Shown here in pieces: positions 54,929 to 62,934 of a DNA stretch of 64,000 nt. Location of the stretch: contig JANQGX010000016.1 of assembly GCA_028282885.1 (NCBI GenBank), positions 124,001 through 188,000 of the forward strand, in the 5' to 3' direction. Made by a program: the position numbers and the translations under genes. Source of the DNA: SAR324 cluster bacterium. GTDB taxonomy: Bacteria; SAR324; XYD2-FULL-50-16. The notes beneath the pieces are model-generated. The model saw only the letters and a list, made by a program, of their open reading frames with translations. It ran no database searches and had not been told where the DNA came from. How positions within the stretch are numbered: the stretch's first letter is position 1; every line of letters starts with the position of its first letter.

Positions 54929-56552
54929 TACCATTTCCACCAAGGGGAAAAACAATCCCTACCCGGGGAAAGAGCCGGAAGCGGATATCTGTCTCCTATT
55001 GGAAGGTACCTATCCTTTCGTCTCCGGCGGCGTCTCCAGTTGGGTTCATTCCCTGATCAAGGGGCTGCCTGATTTCACCTTTTCCCTGTATGTTATCCTG
55101 CCGGACAGCAAACGACGCAAAACAAACTATGAGATTCCGACCAATGTAACAGGGCTTTATCTGCACTATCTCAATCACAAGAACTTTAACAAAAAACCCC
55201 TGTTTTCTCTGCCCCGAAAAGAACAATATCTGGACGATATCGTCAAACTTCACCAGCTTTTTCCGGAGACAGTGTCGGAAGGTGTTGCTCTTAATATGTC
55301 TTCCGTATCGAACAAGGGTGAGAACACGCAGATTTCAGGAAATGGCGAAAACAAGGACATCGACCCGCTAACCCCTCTGTTCAAAAATCTTCTCGGGGTG
55401 TTCAAAAAACAGAACAGAGATATTCCAAGCAGGGTTATATCCAGAAAAACCTGGAAGATTATCAATCGCATCTATCAGGAAAAGGATCTCAATTGCTCTT
55501 TTGTGGACTATTTTTGGACTTGGCGCTATCAACACCATGGGATCTTTTCCATCATGAACGCCCATATCCCGAAGGCGAAAATTTATCATGCCGTATCAAC
55601 AGGCTACGCCGGCTTCGCAGGAGCAAAAGCCAGTGCTCTCTATAATGCTCCCCTGGTTCTCACCGAACATGGGATTTATAATAAAGAGCGGAAAATTGAT
55701 ATCTCCCGATCACCCTGGATTTATGAGGAGCGCAGGCACCTGTTTCGTCCACAGGCCAACCTGGAAGTCTTTAAAGAGCTATGGATTAAAGCCTTCACAG
55801 CCATGTCCAAGTTATGTTACGAAGCATCCAGTTCCATTATCACGCTTTACACTGGGAATCAAAATTACCAGTTGATGGATGGAGCCGATCCTCGAAAGAT
55901 GGAGGTCATTCCCAACGGAATCGATTTTAAGGTGTTGTCCTCATTGAAAAGAATTCCCCAGGAAAAAAAGATCATCGGCTTTGTTGGAAGAATTGTTCCC
56001 ATCAAGGATGTAAAAACCCTTTTAAGAGCTGTTGCTCTGGTATTCAAATCGTACCCCAATGCAGAGGTATGGTTGATGGGGCCAACTGATGAAAACCAAC
56101 AATACTACGAAGAGTGCGTGCAACTGGTTGAATTCCTGGAGATCGGCGATAAGGTGCGGTTTACCGGAATGGTTGATCTCAGGAACTATTATCCCAAACT
56201 GGACATCCTGGTGCTGACCAGTATCAGCGAAGCCCAACCCCTGGTTATCCTGGAGGCCTTTTGTCTGGGTATTCCCGTCGTGGCAACAGATGTTGGAGCC
56301 TGTAGAGAACTGGTGGAAGGAGCCCCCGGAGCAGATGCAGAGCTGGGGAAAAGCGGAATTATCACCGGATTGACCAATCCGGCAGAAACTGCGTTTTCCA
56401 TCCTGCATCTACTGAGAAGTGAGGAAGACTCTGTGAAAATGGGACAAGCCGGCAAAGAGCGCGCACGCAGGTACTACGATCTGCCCAAGCTGTTCGGCAA
56501 GTATCGACAGCTCTATCTATCAAGCATTGAAACCAAAAATCGGAAAGAATAG
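54909..56552 (+). CDS. pelF: PelF, Pel polysaccharide glycosyltransferase
   Basis: PelF is the GT4-family glycosyltransferase that polymerises the Pel sugar chain from UDP-activated precursors in the cytoplasm. I start at ATG 54909 (GGAA upstream), overlapping pelE by 20 bases; ATG 54870 would extend it by 13 residues. The 547-residue product opens with the diagnostic ADICLLLEGTYPFVSGGVSSW near residue 24. The GT-B fold follows, with VIPNGIDFKVL near 333 and the donor-binding E-x7-E in SEAQPLVILEAFCLG near 440. An extra loop of about 30 residues near 140-175 (SNKGENTQISGNGENKDI region) is not typical. It is coupled to pelE and 26 bases before pelG. Confidence 0.94.
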   Translation: MNITFHNTISTKGKNNPYPGKEPEADICLLLEGTYPFVSGGVSSWVHSLIKGLPDFTFSLYVILPDSKRRKTNYEIPTNVTGLYLHYLNHKNFNKKPLFSLPRKEQYLDDIVKLHQLFPETVSEGVALNMSSVSNKGENTQISGNGENKDIDPLTPLFKNLLGVFKKQNRDIPSRVISRKTWKIINRIYQEKDLNCSFVDYFWTWRYQHHGIFSIMNAHIPKAKIYHAVSTGYAGFAGAKASALYNAPLVLTEHGIYNKERKIDISRSPWIYEERRHLFRPQANLEVFKELWIKAFTAMSKLCYEASSSIITLYTGNQNYQLMDGADPRKMEVIPNGIDFKVLSSLKRIPQEKKIIGFVGRIVPIKDVKTLLRAVALVFKSYPNAEVWLMGPTDENQQYYEECVQLVEFLEIGDKVRFTGMVDLRNYYPKLDILVLTSISEAQPLVILEAFCLGIPVVATDVGACRELVEGAPGADAELGKSGIITGLTNPAETAFSILHLLRSEEDSVKMGQAGKERARRYYDLPKLFGKYRQLYLSSIETKNRKE

Positions 56553-56578
56553 CGGATAGGACCAATCAACGAGGTATT

Positions 56579-57940
56579 ATGGCTGGAATTGCTTTTAATA
56601 TCAGAAAGCTGCTTCATAAGAGGGATCTCTCTTCGGCAGTTTCCGCATTTTTTTATTCGGGAATTATTTCTTCCGGCCCCTGGCTCTTCGCTGTTTTTGC
56701 CCTTGGGGTTATTGCCTCGCTGGGAAAAACTATCAGCGATCCCCAACTGGTCAACACCTTTATGGGAATCATCATCTATGTTTTTGCCCTGACAACAGTC
56801 GTCACCTACGGAACCCAGATATCCATTACCCGGTTTTTATCGGACTGTCTCTATCGCAAGGAGGATGAACGGATTCCCTCGCTTTTACTGTCCTGCCTGC
56901 TAATGACCGGTGGCAGTTCCGTTATACTGTTGTTGCCCTGGCTCTGGTATCTTGAGCTGGAGTGGATCCACAGGTTATTAACCCTGTACCTGCTGGCTCT
57001 GGTCGCCTGTATGTGGGGAGTGATGATCTTCGTTTCGACCCTTAAGGCATACATCAGGGTGTCGCTGGCTTTTCTGGTCGGATTCGGCCTTGCTGTCCCG
57101 GCTTCTCTCATCACCGGCAAATTTTTCGGATTAACGGGTTTTTTGCTGGGGCTGAATTTAGGAATCAGCGTCGTTGTCTTCATCTTATCTGCAACTGTTC
57201 TGGCTGAATTTCCCGGAGATATAAGAATCGATTTTCGTCTGTTCCGATCTTTCAGCAAGTATCCCATGCTGTTCTTTTATGGTTTGCTGTCCGGACTGGG
57301 TATCTGGGTGGATAAGTTCCTGATCTGGCTTTATCATAAAGCGCCGATTGGGGCAGGACTTGTTGGGTTTCCTCTTTATGACGGAGCCATGTTCGTAGGT
57401 TATATGACTGCTTTGCCGGCATTGGCATATTTCATTCTCATTGCAGAGACCGATCTTTACGAAATCGTTCGTAAATACACCTATCTGATCAACCACCACG
57501 GGAACCTGAATGGCCTGAAGATGATCCGGAAAAATCTTATAAAATGCATGCAAGATGTCCTGGTCAAAATTGGCGTATTCCAGGGACTTTTTTCCTTGTT
57601 CATGTTCTTCACAGCTCCCTTTTGGATCCAATCATTGAATCTTGATATTACACAGCTTTCGATTTTAAGGTTCTCTATCATAGGCGCCTTTTTTCATATG
57701 GGATCAATGCTTCTGACCATCGTTCTGACTTACATAAATGGTGAAAAAGACAGTTTTTGGATCGTTCTTCTGTTCCTGTTGACCAACCTTCTGGTCACCT
57801 GCCTGATGCTGGGCGACATCTCTTTTTACGGTTTGGGATACTTGTCGGCTGCTGTCATCAGTTTTTTGCTCGGTTTTTATCTGGTAAGTTTCCGCTTGAA
57901 GCATCTCCATTACTTCCTGATCTGTGAACCCAATACATAG
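56579..57940 (+). CDS. pelG: PelG, Pel polysaccharide membrane transporter
   Basis: PelG is a polytopic protein of the polysaccharide-transporter (PST/MOP-like) group that moves the chain across the inner membrane, working with PelF. The 453-residue product starts with the family-typical MAGIAFNIRKLLHKRDLSSAV and has about 12 membrane helices through the C-terminus. It starts behind GAGG four bases upstream. The gene is the last of the block: pelA (deacetylase/hydrolase), pelB (outer-membrane export) and pelC (lipoprotein) are not in this window. Export across the outer membrane must depend on genes elsewhere or on different proteins. Confidence 0.93.
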   Translation: MAGIAFNIRKLLHKRDLSSAVSAFFYSGIISSGPWLFAVFALGVIASLGKTISDPQLVNTFMGIIIYVFALTTVVTYGTQISITRFLSDCLYRKEDERIPSLLLSCLLMTGGSSVILLLPWLWYLELEWIHRLLTLYLLALVACMWGVMIFVSTLKAYIRVSLAFLVGFGLAVPASLITGKFFGLTGFLLGLNLGISVVVFILSATVLAEFPGDIRIDFRLFRSFSKYPMLFFYGLLSGLGIWVDKFLIWLYHKAPIGAGLVGFPLYDGAMFVGYMTALPALAYFILIAETDLYEIVRKYTYLINHHGNLNGLKMIRKNLIKCMQDVLVKIGVFQGLFSLFMFFTAPFWIQSLNLDITQLSILRFSIIGAFFHMGSMLLTIVLTYINGEKDSFWIVLLFLLTNLLVTCLMLGDISFYGLGYLSAAVISFLLGFYLVSFRLKHLHYFLICEPNT

Positions 57941-58246
57941 TCCGTCTCAAACGCCGCATCTTTTTTTATATTTCGATATTCACACTACGCGTCGTTTCCG
58001 AGCTGATTGCCTTTCTCAGTAAATAAAACAGGTAGATTCATTTATTTACTTATGAAAATTTGAAAAATAGTCTATAATGAAAAAGCAAACACGCTATTCA
58101 ACAGTCTGCTTCAGCCGGCAATCCGGCGATTAACCAATCAAAAGCTGAAATCGTCGGGCAAGAGTTAATTTAATTACCCTTTGATCCGGCACAGTCCAAA
58201 CAACAAAACCAGTAAAGAGCAATCCGGTACTGCCCGGATTTTACCT
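57941..58246. other. Gap between pelG and the hybrid kinase
   Basis: This 306-base spacer has a perfect TATAAT at 58073-58078, with only a weak TTATGA 17 bases upstream, which may drive the following kinase gene. No hairpin follows pelG immediately; a T-run lies at 57961-57967. No other gene is seen. Confidence 0.45.
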
Positions 58247-59794
58247 ATGACAAAAGTGCTAATTGTGGAGGACGATGCAGTCCTGACAACGCTGCTTCAA
58301 GCCCAACTTGAACGATTGGATTACAAAGTGATGGATATTGCCTCTTCAGGTGAGCAGGCAATTGAGATTACGGGGCATTCCCAACCCGATCTGATTCTGA
58401 TGGATATCATGATGCCGGGAAAATACAACGGAATCCAGGCAGCCGAAATTATCGTCGGTAAGCACAACACTCCGATCATCTTCCTGACGGCAAGATCTGA
58501 TGAAGAAGCCATCGCCGAGGCAAAAAAGGTCAAACCTTACGGATATCTGATTAAACCGGTCAAAATATTTGACATCAAAGCCGCTATAGAGATGGCCCTT
58601 GCCCGGAAAGATCTGGAACAACGCCTTAACCAAAGCGAAGCCAAATACAGGGCGGTCATTGAAGATCAGACTGAATTGGTCTGCAGATACACCCCGGACA
58701 GGAATCTAACCTTTGCCAATATGGCCTTTTGCCGACATTTCGATCTCGACCAGGAAAAGGTGGCAAGCTATCCGTTTGCCCAGGCTACTCCCGATTCTGA
58801 ACTGCCCGATGATCCAGAAAACCCGGTCATCACCCGGGAACGCTGCCTGGAGTTAAGTGATGGCAGGAAATACTGGTACCAGTGGACAGATCGTGCCATT
58901 TTCAACGAGAAAAATGAAATCGTTGAATACCAGTCGGTCGGAACGGATATTACTATCCTGAAGCAAACCGAGGAGGAACTGACGCAACATCGTAATCACC
59001 TGCAGGAGATGGTCGATGAACAGACCAGGGATTTGCGGATTGCCAAAGAAAAAGCCGAAGAAGCCAATAGAGCAAAAAGCGAGTTTCTGGCAAACATGTC
59101 ACATGAGTTGAGAACGCCGCTCCATGGTATTCTCAGCTTTTCCCAGTTAGGCATCACCAAGCTGGGAACTATTCCTGAGGAAAAAACGCTCTCCTATTTT
59201 TCCAAAATAGAGAAAAGTGGGAATCGACTACTCTCCCTGTTGAACAACCTGCTGGATCTGTCACAGATGGAGGCCGGAATCACCAGCTATCAAATGGGTA
59301 ACAGCGATCTCTTGTTTATCACCAATTTGGTCGTAGCCGGTTACCAGAACCAGCTCCAATCAAGAAATCAGACCGTACACGTCGTCCAGCCACAAATTTC
59401 CACTAAACTTGTCTGCGACAGCTTTAGGATTGAACAATTGATCAACAACCTGGTATCCAACGCAGCAAGGTTCTCTCCCAATGACAAAGAAATTTTTATT
59501 GAGTTCGAAAACGGCACCATGCGTATGGATGACTGTGTTGTCGAATCCCTGTCCCTGCAGATTCGGGATCAGGGAGTGGGAATACCGGAGAACGAGTTGG
59601 TTTCAGTATTTGAAAAATTCAGCCAAAGCTCCAGAACCAACACAGGTGCCGGTGGAAGCGGTTTGGGACTGGCTATCTGTAGCGAAATCGTGAAAGCACA
59701 CAGGGGAACCATCGTAGCTGAAAACCATCCGGAGGGCGGAGCAGTCGTTCGATTCACGCTTCCCGCCGATCAAAGCATATCAGAATCGGCTTGA
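58247..59794 (+). CDS. Receiver-PAS-histidine kinase hybrid
   Basis: This is a soluble signalling protein of 515 residues starting at ATG 58247; a TTG at 58181 would add 22 residues. It opens with a receiver domain (VLIVEDDAVL, phosphoacceptor in LILMDIMMPG near residue 54, Lys in GYLIKPVK). A PAS/PAC domain follows (about 135-255) with a coiled stretch to 290. The histidine-kinase core shows the H-box MSHELRTPLHG near 285, N-box LINNLVSNAARFSP near 400, G1 RDQGVGIPEN and G2 GSGLGLAICS. With no membrane helix it is presumably cytoplasmic, phosphorylated itself on the receiver Asp and signalling onward. It follows pelG by 306 bases and may or may not control Pel. Confidence 0.92.
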   Translation: MTKVLIVEDDAVLTTLLQAQLERLDYKVMDIASSGEQAIEITGHSQPDLILMDIMMPGKYNGIQAAEIIVGKHNTPIIFLTARSDEEAIAEAKKVKPYGYLIKPVKIFDIKAAIEMALARKDLEQRLNQSEAKYRAVIEDQTELVCRYTPDRNLTFANMAFCRHFDLDQEKVASYPFAQATPDSELPDDPENPVITRERCLELSDGRKYWYQWTDRAIFNEKNEIVEYQSVGTDITILKQTEEELTQHRNHLQEMVDEQTRDLRIAKEKAEEANRAKSEFLANMSHELRTPLHGILSFSQLGITKLGTIPEEKTLSYFSKIEKSGNRLLSLLNNLLDLSQMEAGITSYQMGNSDLLFITNLVVAGYQNQLQSRNQTVHVVQPQISTKLVCDSFRIEQLINNLVSNAARFSPNDKEIFIEFENGTMRMDDCVVESLSLQIRDQGVGIPENELVSVFEKFSQSSRTNTGAGGSGLGLAICSEIVKAHRGTIVAENHPEGGAVVRFTLPADQSISESA

Positions 59795-59838
59795 AACCGG
59801 GGTTGTGATTGGAAAACCCAAAATCCTCCTCCCCGGTT
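59795..59838 (+). terminator. Hairpin after hybrid kinase
   Basis: AACCGGGG directly after the stop (59795-59802) pairs with CCCCGGTT (59831-59838), eight perfect base pairs and a 28-base loop. The loop is long and no T-tract follows, so termination is only likely. Confidence 0.45.
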
Positions 59839-60154
59839 CAGCAAAGGGTCAAAAAATGCAGAACCGGTTGCCATAACCAACCCACCTTTTTCCGCCGCAG
59901 AACAGCAGCCTGTATTCCTCTTCATTAAAAGAATCGCCCCGAATTGATCAGATTTGAATGGCTGTTTTTAAAAATCGAAATCAAAACTGAAAGACTTCTG
60001 CTCTTGACAAGACGAGCCGTTCTATCTTTTATACTCTGTCATGCAGCACCCAAAACCTGTTGGAGTTTAGAGAGAAAGGGTGCAGAATTTACCTATCTCT
60101 GAAGGTAATGGAACAGATCCGTTACTTTCACGACACAATTGGAGGAATCGTACT
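59839..60154. other. Gap upstream of acyl-CoA dehydrogenase
   Basis: This roughly 316-base spacer contains TTGACA (60004-60009) and TATACT (60030-60035) separated by 20 bases, a promoter candidate with unusually long spacing. The GGAGG ribosome-binding site of the dehydrogenase lies at 60141-60145. Confidence 0.4.
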
Positions 60155-61963
60155 ATGGCACAACAGTTAGCAGATTTAAGGGATATAGATTTTGCTCTGT
60201 TTGAACAACTGAACGTAGAAAGCTTATCTGAACATGAGATCTTTGCGGACTTCAACAAAAAGACTATCAAGATGATAATCTCCGAAGCCCGTCAGTTAGC
60301 GATCAAGGAAATCCTGCCGACAAACAAACCCGGAGATGAAGAGGGGTGCACCTTCGAATCAGGGGTTGTCAAAGCTCCCGAAGGCTTTCAACGGATTTAT
60401 GATTTGTACAAGGAAGGCGAATGGCTCGCCATGACTGAAGACCCGGAAATAGGCGGTGGTGGCATGCCTCACACGGTTCATCTGGTTGCAAATGAGCTGT
60501 TCAATGCCGCTAATCTTTCATTTATGCTTTACTCCGGGTTGACCCACGGGGCCGCTAAGTTGGTGGAAACCTTCGGAACAGACGAGCAGAAACGGCTCTT
60601 TTTAAGAAAAATGTACTCAGGAGAATGGTCCGGAACCATGTTGCTTACCGAGCCGGAAGCCGGATCCGATGTTGGAGCATTGACTAGCACTGCCACCAGA
60701 AACGATGACGGTACCTACAATATCACCGGAAATAAAATCTTTATCTCCGGTGGTGAACACGATCTGACCGACAATATCATTCACCCGGTACTGGCGAGAA
60801 TCGAAGGCGCACCTGCCGGGACAAAAGGAATTTCTCTGTTCCTGGTTCCCAAATACAGGGTCAATAATGACGGAAGTATGGGAGAATTTAATGATGTGAT
60901 CTGTACCGGTATCGAGGAAAAAATGGGTCTGCACGGCAACTCCACTGCCTCGTTGACACTTGGCAGTAAAGGGAACTGTGTCGGCACGCTTTTGGGAGAG
61001 GAAAACAAGGGTATGAGAGCCATGTTCGTCATGATGAACGAAGCAAGACAGCTTGTAGGACAGCAGGGATTCTCGCTTGCCACTGCTGCATATATAAGTG
61101 CTGTTAACTATGCCCGCGAGCGGGTTCAGAGTGCCCATGTCCTGAAGCCAAAAGAGGGTGGGGTCCCCATCATTCAACACCCCGATGTCCGCAGACAACT
61201 ACTGATCATGAAGGCCTACGTTGACAGTCTCCGGAGCCTGATCTATTTTTCCGGTACAATTTTCGATACGATAAAAGCGACTGAGAATGCAGAAGAAAAA
61301 CAGAAACTGGAGTATCTGGTCGCAATTCTGACCCCGATCATCAAGGGATATATTACGGATAAGGCCCTTGAAGTTACCAGTCACGGTGTACAGGTCTATG
61401 GAGGTTACGGCTATACCAAAGAATATCCTGTTGAGCAGTACATGCGGGATTGCCGGATTCTCATGATTTATGAAGGGACCAATGGCATACAGGCCCTGGA
61501 TCTCTTTCAGAGAAAACTGCGCATGGAGAATGGAAAACCCTTTATGGATTTTCTGGCCCGAATCCAAAGAACCATAGATCAGGCAAAATCGGTCGGAGCT
61601 ACCCGGGAACTGGCTTCCAGGCTTCAGGAAACACTGAATAACTATCAGGAGATCATTGTTACACTTGGCAAGGCAGCCGCTTCTGACAAGGCACTTAACG
61701 CCATTGCCCAGGCAACGCCGCTCCTGGAGGTAACCGGGGACCTGGTGGCAGCCTGGATGCTGCTCTGGAGAGCTGAAGTAGCCACTCGAGCACTTGAAGA
61801 CAAACCCAAAAAGAAGGATATTGAATTCTATAAGGGACAGCAGAAAACGGCCGAGTACTTCATCACGTCAGTTCTGCCTGTAACCATGGGAAAACTCAAC
61901 GCCATTGCCGGAATGAACGCTGCGGTGCTGGATATTTCAGAAGACGGATTCGGAGGTCTGTAA
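60155..61963 (+). CDS. Acyl-CoA dehydrogenase, large (~600-residue) type
   Basis: This FAD enzyme introduces a trans-2 double bond into an acyl-CoA, the first step of beta-oxidation or of a related degradative route. I start at ATG 60155 behind GGAGG (nine bases), not at 60080; this gives 602 residues, as in the DmdC/large acyl-CoA dehydrogenase subgroup. Family segments visible are TMLLTEPEAGSDVGALTSTA near 168, GNKIFISGGEHDL near 200, GYGYTKEYPVEQYMRD near 420 and the catalytic Glu within IYEGTNGIQALDL near 446. A C-terminal helical extension follows from about 460. The start GTG/TTG alternatives upstream have no ribosome-binding site. No electron-transfer flavoprotein genes are adjacent. 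The substrate chain is not known. Confidence 0.94.
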   Translation: MAQQLADLRDIDFALFEQLNVESLSEHEIFADFNKKTIKMIISEARQLAIKEILPTNKPGDEEGCTFESGVVKAPEGFQRIYDLYKEGEWLAMTEDPEIGGGGMPHTVHLVANELFNAANLSFMLYSGLTHGAAKLVETFGTDEQKRLFLRKMYSGEWSGTMLLTEPEAGSDVGALTSTATRNDDGTYNITGNKIFISGGEHDLTDNIIHPVLARIEGAPAGTKGISLFLVPKYRVNNDGSMGEFNDVICTGIEEKMGLHGNSTASLTLGSKGNCVGTLLGEENKGMRAMFVMMNEARQLVGQQGFSLATAAYISAVNYARERVQSAHVLKPKEGGVPIIQHPDVRRQLLIMKAYVDSLRSLIYFSGTIFDTIKATENAEEKQKLEYLVAILTPIIKGYITDKALEVTSHGVQVYGGYGYTKEYPVEQYMRDCRILMIYEGTNGIQALDLFQRKLRMENGKPFMDFLARIQRTIDQAKSVGATRELASRLQETLNNYQEIIVTLGKAAASDKALNAIAQATPLLEVTGDLVAAWMLLWRAEVATRALEDKPKKKDIEFYKGQQKTAEYFITSVLPVTMGKLNAIAGMNAAVLDISEDGFGGL

Positions 61964-61969
61964 TCCAAA

Positions 61970-61998
61970 CCCATTCGGGGGTCTTTTCCCCGAATGGG
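61970..61998. terminator. Bidirectional terminator hairpin
   Basis: CCCATTCGGGG (61970-61980) and CCCCGAATGGG (61988-61998) form a perfect 11-bp stem with a T-rich seven-base loop. It lies between the convergent acyl-CoA dehydrogenase and PII-like genes. Confidence 0.75.
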
Positions 61999-62010
61999 AT
62001 ATGTAAACGA

Positions 62011-62340
62011 TCACCTGTCGAATCCAAACAGGTTTTCGATGGGAAAGGTTGCCATAAAATAGGGCTTTGCATCGTCGGCTTCTTCACAGATATCGGATAA
62101 CACTTCGTTTATTCTCTTAGCCATCTCCGCGTCAGCAATCACCAGAATCAGCTTGTTGTTCGGGCTACTCCCCGTAAATGCTTCTCTCAGCCCTGCAAAG
62201 ATAGGAATATTCTGCGAGATGATATGCCCCATACCTACCGAATCGATCACAGTTGCTCCGGACACACCTATCTCCAAAAATGCGGCGAGGATATCTTCCA
62301 GGTATTCGGTTTTATTCAAAAAAATAACAGCAAGCTTCAT
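62011..62340 (-). CDS. PII-like signalling protein
   Basis: This 109-residue protein has the beta-alpha-beta pattern of PII-like proteins: MKLAVIFLNKTEYLEDILAAFLEIGVSGATVIDSVGMGH, a flexible middle loop (SQNIPIFAGLREAF), NKLILVIADAEMAKRINEVL and an aromatic tail. The T-loop Tyr uridylylated in GlnB is absent, so it is not a classical nitrogen PII. PII-like proteins often sit beside and tune transporters. Here it follows the PTS IIA gene by 14 bases, which in turn follows a cation antiporter. This suggests that it senses a nucleotide or metabolite and modulates the antiporter. Confidence 0.68.
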   Translation of the reverse strand: MKLAVIFLNKTEYLEDILAAFLEIGVSGATVIDSVGMGHIISQNIPIFAGLREAFTGSSPNNKLILVIADAEMAKRINEVLSDICEEADDAKPYFMATFPIENLFGFDR

Positions 62341-62354
62341 AACCTTGGATTGGC

Positions 62355-62822
62355 TTAGTGAAAGTGTTTTTCTTCATATTGCTTGAAAACTTCTATAATC
62401 TCTTCTGAGCCGGTGCAATCATACAACTTTTCGAGCAAATCGCTGTTATGGAGCACACGTGAAACCCGGGCCAGAAATCTGAGTTGAAGATTAACCTTTT
62501 CCTTAGGAAAGAGGATCAGTAGTACCAGACGTACCGGTTTTCTATCAAGGGAGTTGAATTCCACACCTGTTTCCAGAAGTCCGAAAGAGACCAGTATTTC
62601 GGAACAGCTCTCGATTCTGGCATGCGGTATGGCAATTCCTTCACCAATACCGGTGGACAGCAGTTTCTCCCTTTCATAAAGGCTGTCCATGGTTTCGCCT
62701 CGGTCGATTTCCGGATGAGCTTCAAACTGAAGCTCCACCAATTCTTTCAGGACCTCTTCTTTTGTATCGCCCTTCACTCCGACGCGAATACAACTTGGAT
62801 CAAGATAATCGGAAATTAACAT
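62355..62822 (-). CDS. PTS IIA domain protein (EIIA fructose/Ntr type)
   Basis: This 155-residue soluble protein of the PTS IIA (mannitol/fructose/Ntr) fold has the phosphoacceptor His67 visible in GIAIPHARI. Leading segments are EEVLKELVELQFEAHPEID and REKLLSTGIGEG. No EIIB, EIIC, HPr or enzyme I is encoded nearby, so it is a regulatory rather than sugar-transporting IIA, as in PtsN. In other bacteria PtsN regulates potassium transport. Its setting between a cation/proton antiporter and a PII-like gene supports a role in ion homeostasis. The start at 62822 has only a weak ribosome-binding site. Confidence 0.9.
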   Translation of the reverse strand: MLISDYLDPSCIRVGVKGDTKEEVLKELVELQFEAHPEIDRGETMDSLYEREKLLSTGIGEGIAIPHARIESCSEILVSFGLLETGVEFNSLDRKPVRLVLLILFPKEKVNLQLRFLARVSRVLHNSDLLEKLYDCTGSEEIIEVFKQYEEKHFH

Positions 62823-62934
62823 ATGAGTCTCTGTTAATTATTATAAGTTCAAAAAGCCTTCTTTCCGGCAGCAATTGTGATGAGTGTTTATAAAGCAACA
62901 GAAAACGGGTACACATCAGCAGAATAAAATAAGT

